Notes under the pieces: model-generated
Told to the model about the DNA's origin: nothing
What the model saw: the letters and a program-made list of their open reading frames with translations, nothing else
Database searches by the model: none
Part shown: positions 54,733 to 64,000 of the stretch, one piece after another
How positions within the stretch are numbered: the stretch's first letter is position 1
Layout: each line of letters begins with the position of its first letter
Translations under genes and position numbers: made by a program
NCBI GenBank assembly: GCA_965218055.1
Contig: CBDCKA010000002.1
Coordinates: forward strand, 930,001-994,000
DNA: 64,000 bases
Direction of reading: 5' to 3'
Source: CBDBKE01 sp965218055
GTDB lineage: Bacteria > Acidobacteriota > Terriglobia > JAJPHL01 > JAPKYU01

Positions 54733-55842
54733 TTAGAGTTCACTTCCTGGCTTAGAGCTCACTTCCCTGGTAGCCTTCCCTGCGGGGGCGGCATGAGAGG
54801 TCGGCCGCGGCGAACCCGACTCCCGCAGCAGCCGCTCCAGCCATGCCGCCTCCAGGCGCCAGCGCACGACGGCCGCATTTTTCTCCACCTCAATGGAGAT
54901 GCCCTTCAGGGCGCTTGCTAGTTCCGCTCCCAGCCCGCTACCTTCTTCGCGTTCAGCGAGCGCCACCAGCAAGGCCCGCAGACCTGCAAGGGACCTCGCC
55001 ACCTCTTGCGCGCCCGCACCGGAGTCACATTCAGCCACCATGTGGAAATCCACCTGTTGCTCGCCAATGCGCACCGCCAGCAAGCCCAGCCGGCTGCCGC
55101 GTAGCAATTCGATGCTGAGACTGGTCCCGGAGCCAACAGGGGCAGGCATCCTCCACTGCCCGGCGCGTTCCAAATCCACGGCCACCCACATCTGGCTTCC
55201 CTCCGGAAGGTGCTCCAGCACAGGGAGTTCTCGAAGGCGATCTTCGAGGTCTGGCGCCGGCCGTTCGGCCAGCTCGACCATCTTCTCAATGGGCCGCCGG
55301 TCGGGGGCATTGGAGAAGGCAACTCGTCCCGGAGCCAGGAAGGCCAGGCGAAATGGTCTGCCGGAGGGGCCAGTGAACAGGTTTATGCTGCGCCCCAGGT
55401 GGGTGCTGGTGTCCTGCCGGTGCTGTCGGCTGTAGTGCTCCACCTTTTGCTGGTCGAAACGGCCCTGCAGAACGGCATGAACCACGCGCGCCCCCTCAGG
55501 GCCGGAAATTCCTAGCGAGACCGAGTCCAGATCACGCTCGAAGTCAAACCCGGTAGCACGCACGAATTCGGCGTAATCGCGCTCCAGTTGTGGCGGCGTT
55601 TGTCCGTCAAGCACCCGGCGGACCATCGAGCTGTTCCGGAGCCCGGCCAGGTCCAGGTTGATGGCCATTGTCGAATCGGGCGGAAGATAGCGGAAGGAGC
55701 GGAGGGCCTTCTGGCTGTGCGCCTCCATGTACCACCAGACCAAAGCCGCGGCTGTGGCACCGGCTGCGACAATGGCTGCGGGCAATATGACCAGCAAAGC
55801 TCTGCGGCGCAGTGGCAAAAAAATGCTTCCCTCTTTCTGCAA
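54733..55842 (-). CDS. Membrane-anchored hypothetical protein
   Basis: The 369-residue protein has an N-terminal basic stretch, a membrane helix (ALLVILPAAIVAAGATAAALVWWYM, about 15-39) and a large soluble part with pattern YLPPDSTMAINLDLAGLRNSSMVRRVL, LDSVSLGISGP, VVHAVLQGRFDQQKVEHY and ARSLAGLRALLVAL. This layout suggests an extracytoplasmic alpha/beta domain repeated twice, but no family is recognised. The C-terminus is Pro/Ser-rich. It starts with TTG at 55842. Neighbours (M23 peptidase, tRNAs) do not point to a function. Confidence 0.62.
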   Translation of the reverse strand: MQKEGSIFLPLRRRALLVILPAAIVAAGATAAALVWWYMEAHSQKALRSFRYLPPDSTMAINLDLAGLRNSSMVRRVLDGQTPPQLERDYAEFVRATGFDFERDLDSVSLGISGPEGARVVHAVLQGRFDQQKVEHYSRQHRQDTSTHLGRSINLFTGPSGRPFRLAFLAPGRVAFSNAPDRRPIEKMVELAERPAPDLEDRLRELPVLEHLPEGSQMWVAVDLERAGQWRMPAPVGSGTSLSIELLRGSRLGLLAVRIGEQQVDFHMVAECDSGAGAQEVARSLAGLRALLVALAEREEGSGLGAELASALKGISIEVEKNAAVVRWRLEAAWLERLLRESGSPRPTSHAAPAGKATREVSSKPGSEL

Positions 55843-56011
55843 TCTTGCTGTAGAATTTTACCTGAACCCGATGGACCAGGCCACCCCGCCTGGGAGGGTT
55901 TCGTGCCGAAGGGGGCCTGCGGCTTCCAGCGTAAGGGTGAGCAATCCGGGCGGCAGAGGTGTGGGTGCGGCAATCGAAAGGCCGTTTTGGCAACGTATTG
56001 AGTTTCTGCGG

Positions 56012-56087
56012 GCTGGCGTAGCTCAGTTGGTAGAGCATCTGATTTGTAATCAGAGGGTCGGGGGTTCGAATCCCTTCGCCAGCTCCA
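56012..56087 (+). tRNA. tRNA-Thr (anticodon TGT)
   Basis: A complete cloverleaf: acceptor GCTGGCG pairs with CGCCAGC, anticodon loop TTTGTAA gives TGT, T-loop GGTTCGAATCC, and the CCA end is encoded. It is the first of four clustered tRNAs before tuf. Confidence 0.96.
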
Positions 56088-56198
56088 AGTGCCAGATTGT
56101 CTGCGGCCCCGACCGCAGCAAGCTTATTGCCCGGTGGAGGCAGGACTGACCAATTGGTTGTGGGCGCAGTGAGCGGAGAGGGCGACAGGGGTAGCGGG

Positions 56199-56273
56199 GC
56201 GGGAGTAACTCAGTGGTAGAGTCACAGCCTTCCAAGCTGTTGGTCGCGGGTTCGATCCCCGTCTCCCGCTCCA
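56199..56273 (+). tRNA. tRNA-Gly (anticodon TCC)
   Basis: Acceptor GCGGGAG pairs with CTCCCGC, the anticodon loop CTTCCAA gives TCC, the T-loop is GGTTCGATCCC and CCA is encoded. Second in the tRNA-tuf cluster. Confidence 0.96.
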
Positions 56274-56305
56274 ACGATTCCCGTTTGTGCCGGAAGGTGG
56301 GGTCG

Positions 56306-56381
<76 letters not shown>

Positions 56382-56425
56382 GGTTCTAGCGGCAGGGGCG
56401 AACCACGACAGCGATTTCAGTGCAC

Positions 56426-56514
56426 GGACAGGTGGCCGAGTGGTTAAAGGCAGCAGGCTGTAAATCTGCCGCCCCTTGCGGGCTACGGAGGTTCGAATCC
56501 TCCCCTGTCCACCA
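56426..56514 (+). tRNA. tRNA-Tyr (anticodon GTA)
   Basis: A class II tRNA of 89 bases with a long variable arm (GCCCCTTGCGGGCTACG region), acceptor GGACAGG pairing with CCTGTCC, anticodon GTA and encoded CCA. Fourth in the cluster, 194 bases before tuf. Confidence 0.96.
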
Positions 56515-56627
56515 GCTTGCTGACTCAGGCGCCAAGCTGGTTCCATTGCGGCCGCTGCCAAGGTTTGCGGTGCAATGCTGGGGCAAGCCTGCTGCGGTGC
56601 AGCGGAATTTCCTTGACGCGATTTTCT

Positions 56628-56658
56628 CTCGGGTCCCCCCGCAGGGGCGGTCCCCGAG
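56628..56658 (+). promoter_or_regulatory. Nested hairpin in the tRNA-Tyr/tuf leader
   Basis: CTCGGG at 56628-56633 pairs with CCCGAG at 56653-56658, enclosing a smaller CCCC/GGGG stem. It has no following T-run, so it is not a typical terminator; it could be an RNA processing site between the tRNAs and tuf. Its function is a guess. Confidence 0.35.
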
Positions 56659-56708
56659 CCTGTAACGTTCCAGGCGGAGAGTCCTAGGAACACGGAGTAG
56701 AGGCGACG

Positions 56709-57896
<1,188 letters not shown>

Positions 57897-57908
57897 GGAG
57901 CCCATCGC

Positions 57909-58061
57909 ATGCCGCGCGACATCGTCACCCTACAGTGCATGGATTGCAAGAACCGCAACTACACCACGGACAAGAATAAAAAGAAGACCCCGGATCGGTT
58001 GCAGTTCAAGAAGTTCTGTCGTACGTGCCGTCACCACACGGTGCACAGGGAAGTCAAATAG
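57909..58061 (+). CDS. rpmG: Ribosomal protein L33
   Basis: This short gene encodes 50 residues starting MPRDIVTLQCMDCKNRNYTT with a second CRTC pair (residues 37-40), the four-cysteine zinc-binding form of L33. AAGGAG lies 7-8 bases upstream of the ATG. It sits between tuf and tRNA-Trp, an order typical of the tuf-rpmG-trnW-secE-nusG operon. Confidence 0.95.
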   Translation: MPRDIVTLQCMDCKNRNYTTDKNKKKTPDRLQFKKFCRTCRHHTVHREVK

Positions 58062-58096
58062 ATTTCGGGAATTCGAGAAATCCAGAATGGAAACAC

Positions 58097-58171
58097 AGGG
58101 GCGTAGGTTCAACGGTAGACCGCCGGTCTCCAAAACCGGTTGTGGGGGTTCGAATCCCTCCGCCCCTGCCA
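58097..58171 (+). tRNA. tRNA-Trp (anticodon CCA)
   Basis: Acceptor AGGGGCG pairs with CGCCCCT, the anticodon loop CTCCAAA gives CCA, the T-loop is GGTTCGAATCC and the 3' CCA is encoded. It lies between rpmG and secE as in many bacteria. Confidence 0.96.
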
Positions 58172-58257
58172 GTCTTGCGGGGAGCTTGAAGTGAGTCGCC
58201 CGCGTCAGTTGGGCCCGGGCGGAAGCAGAGGCAAATGAAGCAAACGAAGAAAGTACG

Positions 58258-58524
58258 GTGACCGGGGTGGCCCGAGAAGTCCGCCACGAGGGAGGCATTT
58301 GGGGCACCGTGGACACCGTGCGGTCCTGGCCTGGCCGGATGCGGGATTTCTATCATGACACGCGGCAGGAGCTGAAGCGAGTCACATGGCCGGAGCGCAG
58401 GCAGGTGCAGGCCACAACCGTGGTCGTCATCGTAACCGTGTTTTTCTTCGGCTTTTATCTGCTTTTGGCCGACGTGGTTTTTGGTCGCTTGATTGCGCTG
58501 GTGTTCCAGAGGTTCCAAGGGTAG
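58258..58524 (+). CDS. secE: Preprotein translocase subunit SecE
   Basis: An 88-residue, single-span SecE: an amphipathic cytoplasmic part with the hallmark DTRQELKRVTWPERRQV (about 34-48) followed by the membrane helix TTVVVIVTVFFFGFYLLLADVVFG. It starts with GTG at 58258 and has an N-terminal extension of about 25 residues. SecE clamps SecY in the translocon. nusG starts 2 bases after its stop. Confidence 0.94.
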   Translation: MTGVAREVRHEGGIWGTVDTVRSWPGRMRDFYHDTRQELKRVTWPERRQVQATTVVVIVTVFFFGFYLLLADVVFGRLIALVFQRFQG

Positions 58525-58526
58525 AC

Positions 58527-59147
58527 ATGGCCGAGCCAGAGGCAGAAAGAGCGCAAGCAGAGTCGCAGGAGCTGCAAGAGGAGCAGGAGCGCCAGCCAGT
58601 CTCGGCTACGCCGACCGGCGCCAAGCAGTGGTTCATCATCCACACCTACTCGGGGTTTGAGCGCAAGGTGGCCGAGAGTCTGAGGAGCCGTGTGCAGGCC
58701 TTCGGGTTGGATGAGGAGATCGGGCGCATCGAGATTCCGCTGGAAACGGTGGCCGAGCGCCGCGCGGGAAAAACGGTGGAGACGCAACGGCTGTTTTACC
58801 CCGGCTACGTGCTGGTGGAAATGGAAATGAACGACAACCTCTGGCACTTGGTTAAGGCGACTCCTCGAGTGACCGGGTTTGTCGGGACCGGCCAAATGCC
58901 GACCCCGCTGTCCCCAGAGGAAGTGGACCAGATCCTGAACCGGGCCGCCATCTCGGCTGAGAAGCCACAGCCCAAGCTTAGCTTTGAGAAGAACGAAACG
59001 GTCAAAATTATTGAGGGGCCGTTTTCCAACTTCACCGGAGTTGTAGATGAGATCAACCCGGACCGGAACACGCTGCGGGTGCTGGTCACCATCTTTGGCC
59101 GGGGGACGCCAGTCGAGCTGGACTTCTTGCAGGTGGAGAAGCTTTAG
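58527..59147 (+). CDS. nusG: Transcription termination/antitermination factor NusG
   Basis: The 206-residue protein has an acidic N-terminal extension (EAERAQAESQELQEEQERQ), the NGN domain (QWFIIHTYSGFERKVAESL; FYPGYVLVEMEM; RVTGFVG) and a C-terminal KOW domain (ETVKIIEGPFSNFTGVVDEINPDRNTLRVLV). It binds RNA polymerase, Rho and the ribosome. ATG at 58527 follows AAGGG. It is co-directional with secE and rplK. Confidence 0.95.
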   Translation: MAEPEAERAQAESQELQEEQERQPVSATPTGAKQWFIIHTYSGFERKVAESLRSRVQAFGLDEEIGRIEIPLETVAERRAGKTVETQRLFYPGYVLVEMEMNDNLWHLVKATPRVTGFVGTGQMPTPLSPEEVDQILNRAAISAEKPQPKLSFEKNETVKIIEGPFSNFTGVVDEINPDRNTLRVLVTIFGRGTPVELDFLQVEKL

Positions 59148-59281
59148 AAACGGGCATGGGAGAGTTTCCGACCAGGTTTGCGCTGTGGAACGCGGTGAGC
59201 CCGCTGGGCTCCAATAAGGCGAGCGGTGGGGGCGGTGGGTCAAGAACCTGTTCGGCATGATTCAGGACTAGGTGGTGAGGC

Positions 59282-59734
59282 ATGGCAGTGGCGACACCCA
59301 GAGGTAAGAGAGTTGCGGCGCGGGTCAAGGTACTGATTCCAGCCGGCAAAGCAACGCCGGCCCCGCCGGTGGGGCCGGCCCTGGGCCAGCACGGGGTCAA
59401 CATCATGGATTTCTGTAAGGCGTTCAATGCCAAGACCTCGGCCAAAGAGATGGAGGGTCTGATCATTCCCGTGGTATTGACGGTGTACGGGGACCGCTCG
59501 TACACGTTTGTGACCAAAACGCCACCGGCCTCGGTGTTGTTGAAGCGTGCCGCCGGAATCGCCAAGGGATCCGGCGACCCCAACCGGAACAAGGTCGGCC
59601 AGGTGACGGAGAAGGACGTAGAGGAGATCGCGCGCGCCAAGCTCCCGGATCTGAACGCGGCTTCGTTGGAAGCAGCCATTCGCAGCGTCAAAGGGACCGC
59701 GCGCAGTATGGGCATCGAGATCATGGGATCCTGA
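59282..59734 (+). CDS. rplK: Ribosomal protein L11
   Basis: The 150-residue protein carries the L11 signatures IPAGKATPAPPVGPALGQHGVNIMDFCKAFN and the C-terminal RNA-binding domain (SVKGTARSMGIEIMG). It has a slightly longer N-terminus (MAVATPRGKRVAARVK). Part of the GTPase-associated centre. It is separated from nusG by 134 bases and from rplA by 25 bases. Confidence 0.96.
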   Translation: MAVATPRGKRVAARVKVLIPAGKATPAPPVGPALGQHGVNIMDFCKAFNAKTSAKEMEGLIIPVVLTVYGDRSYTFVTKTPPASVLLKRAAGIAKGSGDPNRNKVGQVTEKDVEEIARAKLPDLNAASLEAAIRSVKGTARSMGIEIMGS

Positions 59735-59759
59735 CCAAAGACCTGACCAAAAAATTGTT

Positions 59760-60464
59760 ATGCCCAACCATCGCCAAGGTAAGAACTACGTGAAGGCCCG
59801 CCAGCAGGTGGAAGCCCGAACGTACAAGCTGGAAGAAGCTGTTCCGTTGCTGAAGAAGATCCGGTACGCCAAGTTCGACGAAACCGTGGAGGTGGCGCTG
59901 CGGCTGGGTGTCGATCCCAAGCACGCCGACCAGATGGTGCGGGGGACGGTGGTGCTGCCGCATGGGCTGGGCAAGTCCAAGCGCGTGCTGACGATCGCCT
60001 CCGGCGAGAAGGTGCGTGAAGCTGAGGAAGCCGGTGCCGACTGGGTGGGGGGCGATGACATGGTAGCCAAAATCCAGCAGGGCTGGATGGGATTTGAGGC
60101 GGTCGTTGCCACCCCGGACATGATGAAGTCGGTGGGACGGCTAGGCAAGCTGCTCGGACCCCGCGGCCTGATGCCCAACCCGAAGACCGGCACGGTTACC
60201 TTCGAGGTGGCCCGCGCGGTTCGCGAGATCAAGGCCGGCAAGGTGGAATTCCGGACCGACAAGACCGGTGTCATCCACGCGCCGGTCGGCAAGATCTCGT
60301 TCGAGACAGAAAAATTGGTAGAAAATGCCGGCACCCTGATCAGCAGCGTCATCAAAGCCAAGCCGGCTGCGGCCAAGGGCAAGTACGTCCGCAGCGCCAC
60401 CCTGTCGGCGACAATGACTCCCGGGATTTCGCTTGATGTAGCGGTGCTCGAGGCCAGGCCCTAG
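59760..60464 (+). CDS. rplA: Ribosomal protein L1
   Basis: The 234-residue protein has the L1 blocks KYAKFDETVEVALRLGVDPK-like (here IRYAKFDETVEVALRLG), VRGTVVLPHGLGKSKRVL, LGKLLGPRGLMPNPKTGTV and the L1-stalk rRNA-binding residues. L1 usually represses its own rplKA message by binding it. It overlaps no neighbours; rplJ starts 112 bases later. Confidence 0.96.
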   Translation: MPNHRQGKNYVKARQQVEARTYKLEEAVPLLKKIRYAKFDETVEVALRLGVDPKHADQMVRGTVVLPHGLGKSKRVLTIASGEKVREAEEAGADWVGGDDMVAKIQQGWMGFEAVVATPDMMKSVGRLGKLLGPRGLMPNPKTGTVTFEVARAVREIKAGKVEFRTDKTGVIHAPVGKISFETEKLVENAGTLISSVIKAKPAAAKGKYVRSATLSATMTPGISLDVAVLEARP

Positions 60465-60576
60465 CACTGAGCGAATTCCGAAAGCGGGTGGTGGTTTCCC
60501 GGGGACTCCGCACAGTGGCAGCCGTGGTTGAAGGTGGACCGAGTGCAGCGTCGGAGCTGATTGAGAAGACTCAACG
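60465..60576 (+). promoter_or_regulatory. rplA-rplJ spacer, possible L10 leader
   Basis: In many bacteria the mRNA before rplJ folds into the L10 leader, which binds the L10-L12 complex to repress translation. The 112-base spacer has the right position and size and is GC-rich, but I could not fold it to the consensus by eye, so this is a positional inference only. Confidence 0.3.
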
Positions 60577-61104
60577 ATGAAGAACCGCGAGCAGAAGCAG
60601 AAGGAAGTGGAGACACTGAGAGCGGACCTGGAACACGTGCCCAACGTGCTGGTGTCGGAGTTTTCCAAGGTGACCGTCGCTCAGGAGTACGAATTGCGCA
60701 AGCAGGTGCGCACGGCGGGAGGCAGATACCGGGTGGTTAAGAACACAGTAGCCGAGCTGGCGGCTCGGGGCACTGCTGCCGAAAGCGCTCTGAAGAACCT
60801 GGTGGGCCCTACCGCCCTGGCCTACACCGAAAAGGACCCAGTGGCGCTGGCCAAGATCCTGGTCGCCTACGCCAAGGCCAATCCCTCGTTCGCCTTCAAG
60901 GCCGGCGTAGTGGAGGGGCGCGCGGTTTCTATCCAGGAAATTAGCGAGCTGGCCACTCTTCCGGGCAGGGAGGAGCTGGTCGTCCGAGTGCTGTACATGT
61001 TGAACGCGCCGGCCCGCGGAGTGGCGTCTGCTGTCGCGGCGGTCGCCCGCAGTCTGGCGTCGGTGGTCAATCAGGCTGTCGAGGCCAACAAGTTTGCCGA
61101 ATAG
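60577..61104 (+). CDS. rplJ: Ribosomal protein L10
   Basis: The 175-residue protein shows L10 features: an N-terminal rRNA-binding domain (KNREQKQKEVETLRADLEHV; YRVVKNTVAEL), GPTALAYTEKDPVALAKIL and a C-terminal helix for L12 dimers (AAVARSLASVVNQAVEA). It anchors the L12 stalk. rplL follows after 63 bases. Confidence 0.95.
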   Translation: MKNREQKQKEVETLRADLEHVPNVLVSEFSKVTVAQEYELRKQVRTAGGRYRVVKNTVAELAARGTAAESALKNLVGPTALAYTEKDPVALAKILVAYAKANPSFAFKAGVVEGRAVSIQEISELATLPGREELVVRVLYMLNAPARGVASAVAAVARSLASVVNQAVEANKFAE

Positions 61105-61167
61105 ATAGGCAGTTCGAACGCAATTCGCTGGTCGCGCTTGGGACCATGCACTTTTTGAGGAGAACAG

Positions 61168-61551
61168 ATGCCGGAGAAGATTGAAACCATCGTAGAACAG
61201 ATCAAAGGCCTGTCCTTGTTGGAGGCCTCGCAATTGGTAAAGCAGTTGGAAGAGACGTTTGGCGTCTCGGCGGCCGCCGCTCAGGTGGTGGTGCCGGGGG
61301 CAGGCGCCGGCGGTCCGTCGGCCCCTGCGGCCGAGGAGCAGACGGAGTTCAGCGTCATCCTGACCTCGGTGGGAACCAACAAGATCGGCGTTATTAAAGC
61401 CGTGCGCGAAGTCACCAGCCTGGGTTTGAAGGAAGCCAAGGAGCTGGTGGATAACGCCCCCAAGCCCATTAAGGAAGAGGTTACGAAAGAAGAGGCCGAG
61501 AGCCTGAAGAAGAAGTTCACCGAAGCCGGGGCCGGCGTCGAGATCAAGTAA
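61168..61551 (+). CDS. rplL: Ribosomal protein L7/L12
   Basis: The 127-residue protein has the N-terminal dimerisation domain (VEQIKGLSLLEASQLVKQLEE), an Ala/Gly hinge (AAQVVVPGAGAGGPSAPAAEEQ) and the conserved C-terminal factor-binding domain (KIGVIKAVREVTSLGLKEAKELVDNAPKPIKE). It forms the ribosomal stalk that recruits translation GTPases. GAGGAG precedes its ATG. A 218-bp spacer leads to rpoB. Confidence 0.97.
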   Translation: MPEKIETIVEQIKGLSLLEASQLVKQLEETFGVSAAAAQVVVPGAGAGGPSAPAAEEQTEFSVILTSVGTNKIGVIKAVREVTSLGLKEAKELVDNAPKPIKEEVTKEEAESLKKKFTEAGAGVEIK

Positions 61552-61769
61552 GCGGTTTTTGACCACGGTTGCGGTCTGTCCGAGGACCGCGGCGCCGGGA
61601 GGTGCCCGGCGGAGCAGCAGAGCGAGAGACGACAGGGCTCGAACAACAATTGACTGTGGCGTATTTCCCATTTACGCGGCGGGCAGATCCGAACCGGAGG
61701 TGTTCCCTTCAAGGGTCCTGCCCGGGACGTCGCGGCGCCCGAGTCCCCGCACCGGAGGAGAGTTGAGCT

Positions 61770-64000
61770 ATGCAGACCACGTTGTACGGCACGTCGGAGC
61801 GGATTGATTTTTCCAAGATCGGCACTGCTATTCCCATTCCCAACCTGATCGAGGTTCAGAAGAAGTCCTACGATCGGTTCCTGCAGATGGACCGGCTTCC
61901 CAGCGAGCGGGAGGACAGCGGGTTGCAGTCGGTGTTCAACTCCGTCTTCCCCATCACCGATTTCCGCGGCATCTCGTCGCTGGAGTTCGTGGACTACTCG
62001 ATCGGCAACTGGGAGTGCAAGTGCGGCAACTTCAAGGGCCTGCACCATCTGCGCTCCACCTGCCAGAACTGTGCGGCCACGATCATCACCAATCCGTTTG
62101 CCATTGGGCAAGAGGTGCTGTGCAGCAGCTGCGGCACCTTCAACCGCAACGTGGTCGCCTTCTGCAACAAGTGCGGCGATCCGGTCGGGTTGCAGCTGAA
62201 ATACGATGTGGCCGAATGCCAGGAACGGGGCATGACCTACTCTGCCCCGCTCAAAGTCACCATTCGGCTGACGATCTACGAGAAATCCCCTGAGACCGGC
62301 GCGAAGAGCATCCGCGACATCAAGGAGCAGGAAGTGTTTTTCGGCGAGATCCCGCTGATGACCGAGAACGGAACCTTCATCATCAACGGAACCGAGCGAG
62401 TCATCGTCAACCAGTTGCACCGCTCCCCGGGAGTCTTTTTTGAGAGCGCCAACCAGCGCACCTACTTTCTGGGCAAGATCATTCCCTACCGCGGCTCCTG
62501 GGTGGAATTCGAATACGATGCCAAGAACGTGCTCTATGTGCGCATTGACCGCAAGCGCAAGTTCCTGGGAACGATCTTCCTGCGCGCTCTGGGCCTGAAG
62601 AGCGACGAAGAGATCCTGCGCAGCTTCTACCAGGTGGAGCGAATCCGCCTCGAGGGCAAGAAGCTGTACTGGCAGGTGTCGGAAGGTCTGTTGGGTCTGA
62701 AGCTTTCCCATCAGGTCCTGCACCCCCGCAGCGGCGAGGTGCTGATGCACGCCGGCAAGAAAATCACTCCGCAGGTGCTCAAGGAACTACAGAAGGCCCG
62801 AATCCCGCAGGTAGAGATTTCCCTCCATGATCTGGAAGAGGCGTTCACGGCGGCAGACATCGTGCACCCGGAGTCAGGGGAGATCCTGGCGGAAGCCAAC
62901 CACGATCTGAGTTCGAATTTGTTCTCCACCCTGCAGGATGCCGGGATTTCGGAGCTGAGCGTCTTCTTCCCGGAACGCGATGAGATGGGCCCGGTGATTG
63001 GCCAGACTCTGAAACGGGACAACATCAAGACTTCCCAGGAGGCTCTGATCGAGATCTATCGGAAGCTGCGCCCGGGCGATCCGCCCACTCTGGAAACGGC
63101 CACCGCACTGTTCCAGGGGATGTTCTTTGATCCGCGCAAGTATGACTTTTCGCGGGTCGGGCGGTTGAAGTCCAACATCAAGTTGGGAGCCGAAAACTCC
63201 CTGGACAACCGTACCCTGGAGCAGGAAGACTTCCTCGCCACCATCCGCTACCAGCTCAAGCTGCGCCGCAATATCGGCAATGTGGACGACATTGACCACC
63301 TGGGCAACCGACGCGTGCGGGCGGTGGGCGAACTTTTGGAAAACCAATTCCGCATTGGGCTGGTGCGCATGGAGCGGGCCATCAAGGAAAAGATGTCCGT
63401 CTACCAGGAGATTTCCACCGCGATGCCTCACGACTTGGTCAACGCCAAGCCGGTGATGGCCGCCATCCGGGAGTTCTTTGGCTCGAGCCAGCTCTCCCAG
63501 TTCATGGACCAGACCAACCCGCTGTCGGAAATCACGCACAAGAGGCGTCTGTCTGCGCTCGGCCCGGGGGGCTTGAGCCGCGAGCGCGCCGGCTTCGAGG
63601 TACGGGACGTGCATCCCACCCACTACGGCCGCATCTGTCCCATCGAAACCCCGGAAGGGCCCAACATTGGCTTGATCTCCTCGCTGTCCTGTTATGCGCA
63701 GATCAATGAGTTCGGCTTCATTGAGAGCCCCTACCGCAAGGTGGAAAAAGGGCGAACGGTGGATTACGTCACCATCCTCAACGGAGGTGATACCGGCCTC
63801 AAGGTGGGCGAGCACGTCGAGAAGCGCAGGCTGGAGGAGAGCAACCGCGAGGCGAAGGCCCGGCACAAGCGGGGGGCCGAAAATGAACCCTACTGCTTCT
63901 ACCTGTCCGCCTGGGAGGAGGACAAGTACGTCATCGCCCAGGCCAACGTAGAGCTGGACGAGCATGGGCGGATCGTGCCCGAACTGGTCAACGCGCGCCA
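61770..64000 (+). CDS. rpoB: RNA polymerase beta subunit, N-terminal part (cut by window end), with Cys-rich insertion
   Basis: RpoB forms half of the polymerase active centre. ATG 61770 follows GGAGGAG, and about 743 codons run off the window. Conserved blocks include PIPNLIEVQKKSYDRFL, FFGEIPLMTENGTFIINGTERVIVNQLHRSPGVFF, the rifampicin region SSQLSQFMDQTNPLSEITHKRRLSALGPGGLSRERAGFEVRDVHPTHYGRICPIETPEGPNIGLI (in pieces here for reference), and downstream SSLSCYAQI. At residues 79-142 there is an extra domain of about 60 residues that enterobacterial RpoB lacks, with cysteines at 83, 85, 98, 101, 118, 121, 132 and 135, consistent with two zinc sites. After it the normal sequence resumes (KYDVAECQERGMTYSAPL). 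Confidence 0.96.
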   Translation, partial: MQTTLYGTSERIDFSKIGTAIPIPNLIEVQKKSYDRFLQMDRLPSEREDSGLQSVFNSVFPITDFRGISSLEFVDYSIGNWECKCGNFKGLHHLRSTCQNCAATIITNPFAIGQEVLCSSCGTFNRNVVAFCNKCGDPVGLQLKYDVAECQERGMTYSAPLKVTIRLTIYEKSPETGAKSIRDIKEQEVFFGEIPLMTENGTFIINGTERVIVNQLHRSPGVFFESANQRTYFLGKIIPYRGSWVEFEYDAKNVLYVRIDRKRKFLGTIFLRALGLKSDEEILRSFYQVERIRLEGKKLYWQVSEGLLGLKLSHQVLHPRSGEVLMHAGKKITPQVLKELQKARIPQVEISLHDLEEAFTAADIVHPESGEILAEANHDLSSNLFSTLQDAGISELSVFFPERDEMGPVIGQTLKRDNIKTSQEALIEIYRKLRPGDPPTLETATALFQGMFFDPRKYDFSRVGRLKSNIKLGAENSLDNRTLEQEDFLATIRYQLKLRRNIGNVDDIDHLGNRRVRAVGELLENQFRIGLVRMERAIKEKMSVYQEISTAMPHDLVNAKPVMAAIREFFGSSQLSQFMDQTNPLSEITHKRRLSALGPGGLSRERAGFEVRDVHPTHYGRICPIETPEGPNIGLISSLSCYAQINEFGFIESPYRKVEKGRTVDYVTILNGGDTGLKVGEHVEKRRLEESNREAKARHKRGAENEPYCFYLSAWEEDKYVIAQANVELDEHGRIVPELVNAR

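Noticed and set aside
61281..62750. 489-residue minus-strand open frame opposite rplL and rpoB
   Set aside because: It is antisense to two certain genes and has no recognisable domain.

Overview
The window is a 64 kb piece of a GC-rich bacterial chromosome, most probably an uncultured or poorly sampled member of the Acidobacteriota. The lineage clues are a secreted NHL-repeat protein ending in what looks like the Solibacter-type C-terminal domain (TIGR03437), a serine/threonine kinase fused to TPRs, TonB-like and PilZ proteins of acidobacterial style, and an EF-Tu starting MAKEKFDRSR. Gene density is high, most genes are housekeeping, and only one insertion sequence is seen.

Layout. 1-1456: end of infB, a YlxP-like gene and rbfA. 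1516-4321: two histidine-degradation genes, hutU and ftcD, with a tiny FmdB-type zinc ribbon between them. 4419-12613 (minus): a tightly packed run (TPR protein, nfeD, slipin, SPOR protein, lipA, lnt, prfB) with several ATGA overlaps and a classical programmed +1 frameshift in prfB. 13027-16791: smc. 16849-17339 (minus): a damaged OsmC-family gene whose catalytic Cys codon is UGA. 17514-19283: purC, a CvpA-like gene and a Fis-like regulator. 19534-26055 (minus): a secreted TPR protein and the isoprenoid/envelope operon uppS-cdsA-dxr-rseP plus a helical-repeat protein. 26181-35689 (minus): accessory region with the giant NHL protein, an Ala/Pro-rich PilZ protein, and a three-gene set (small membrane protein, kinase-like/methyltransferase fusion, membrane sulfatase-like enzyme). 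36621-39332: a TonB-like gene whose 3' end is cut by an IS3-family element. 39415-46833: M2 peptidase, Ser/Thr kinase-TPR, FmdB protein, a secreted protein, a DHH phosphoesterase and a zinc-ribbon membrane protein. 47239-48693: a PilZ protein and a response regulator with a degenerate GGNEF domain. 48821-52451 (minus): dnaK-dnaJ-hspR with a HAIR-like operator in the dnaK promoter. 52721-55842: thiL, an M23 peptidase and an unknown membrane protein. 56012-64000: the translation/transcription super-operon tRNA-Thr, Gly, Thr, Tyr, tuf, rpmG, tRNA-Trp, secE, nusG, rplK, rplA, rplJ, rplL, rpoB (cut by the window end).

How it works together. The two ends are core information processing (IF-2/RbfA; tRNA-tuf-secE-nusG-L11-L1-L10-L12-RpoB). 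The middle joins membrane biogenesis (lipid carrier and phospholipid synthesis, RseP, lipoprotein acylation, lipoate), protein quality control (DnaK/DnaJ under HspR; NfeD/slipin) and surface or signalling functions (PilZ, degenerate GGDEF, kinase, TonB).

The most unusual items are an eight-cysteine insertion near the N-terminus of RpoB, the UGA-containing OsmC gene, a reciprocal Asn/Ser exchange between the G4 and G5 motifs of EF-Tu, and the kinase-like/methyltransferase/sulfatase-like trio. All functional calls come from reading the sequence by eye; no database search was possible.
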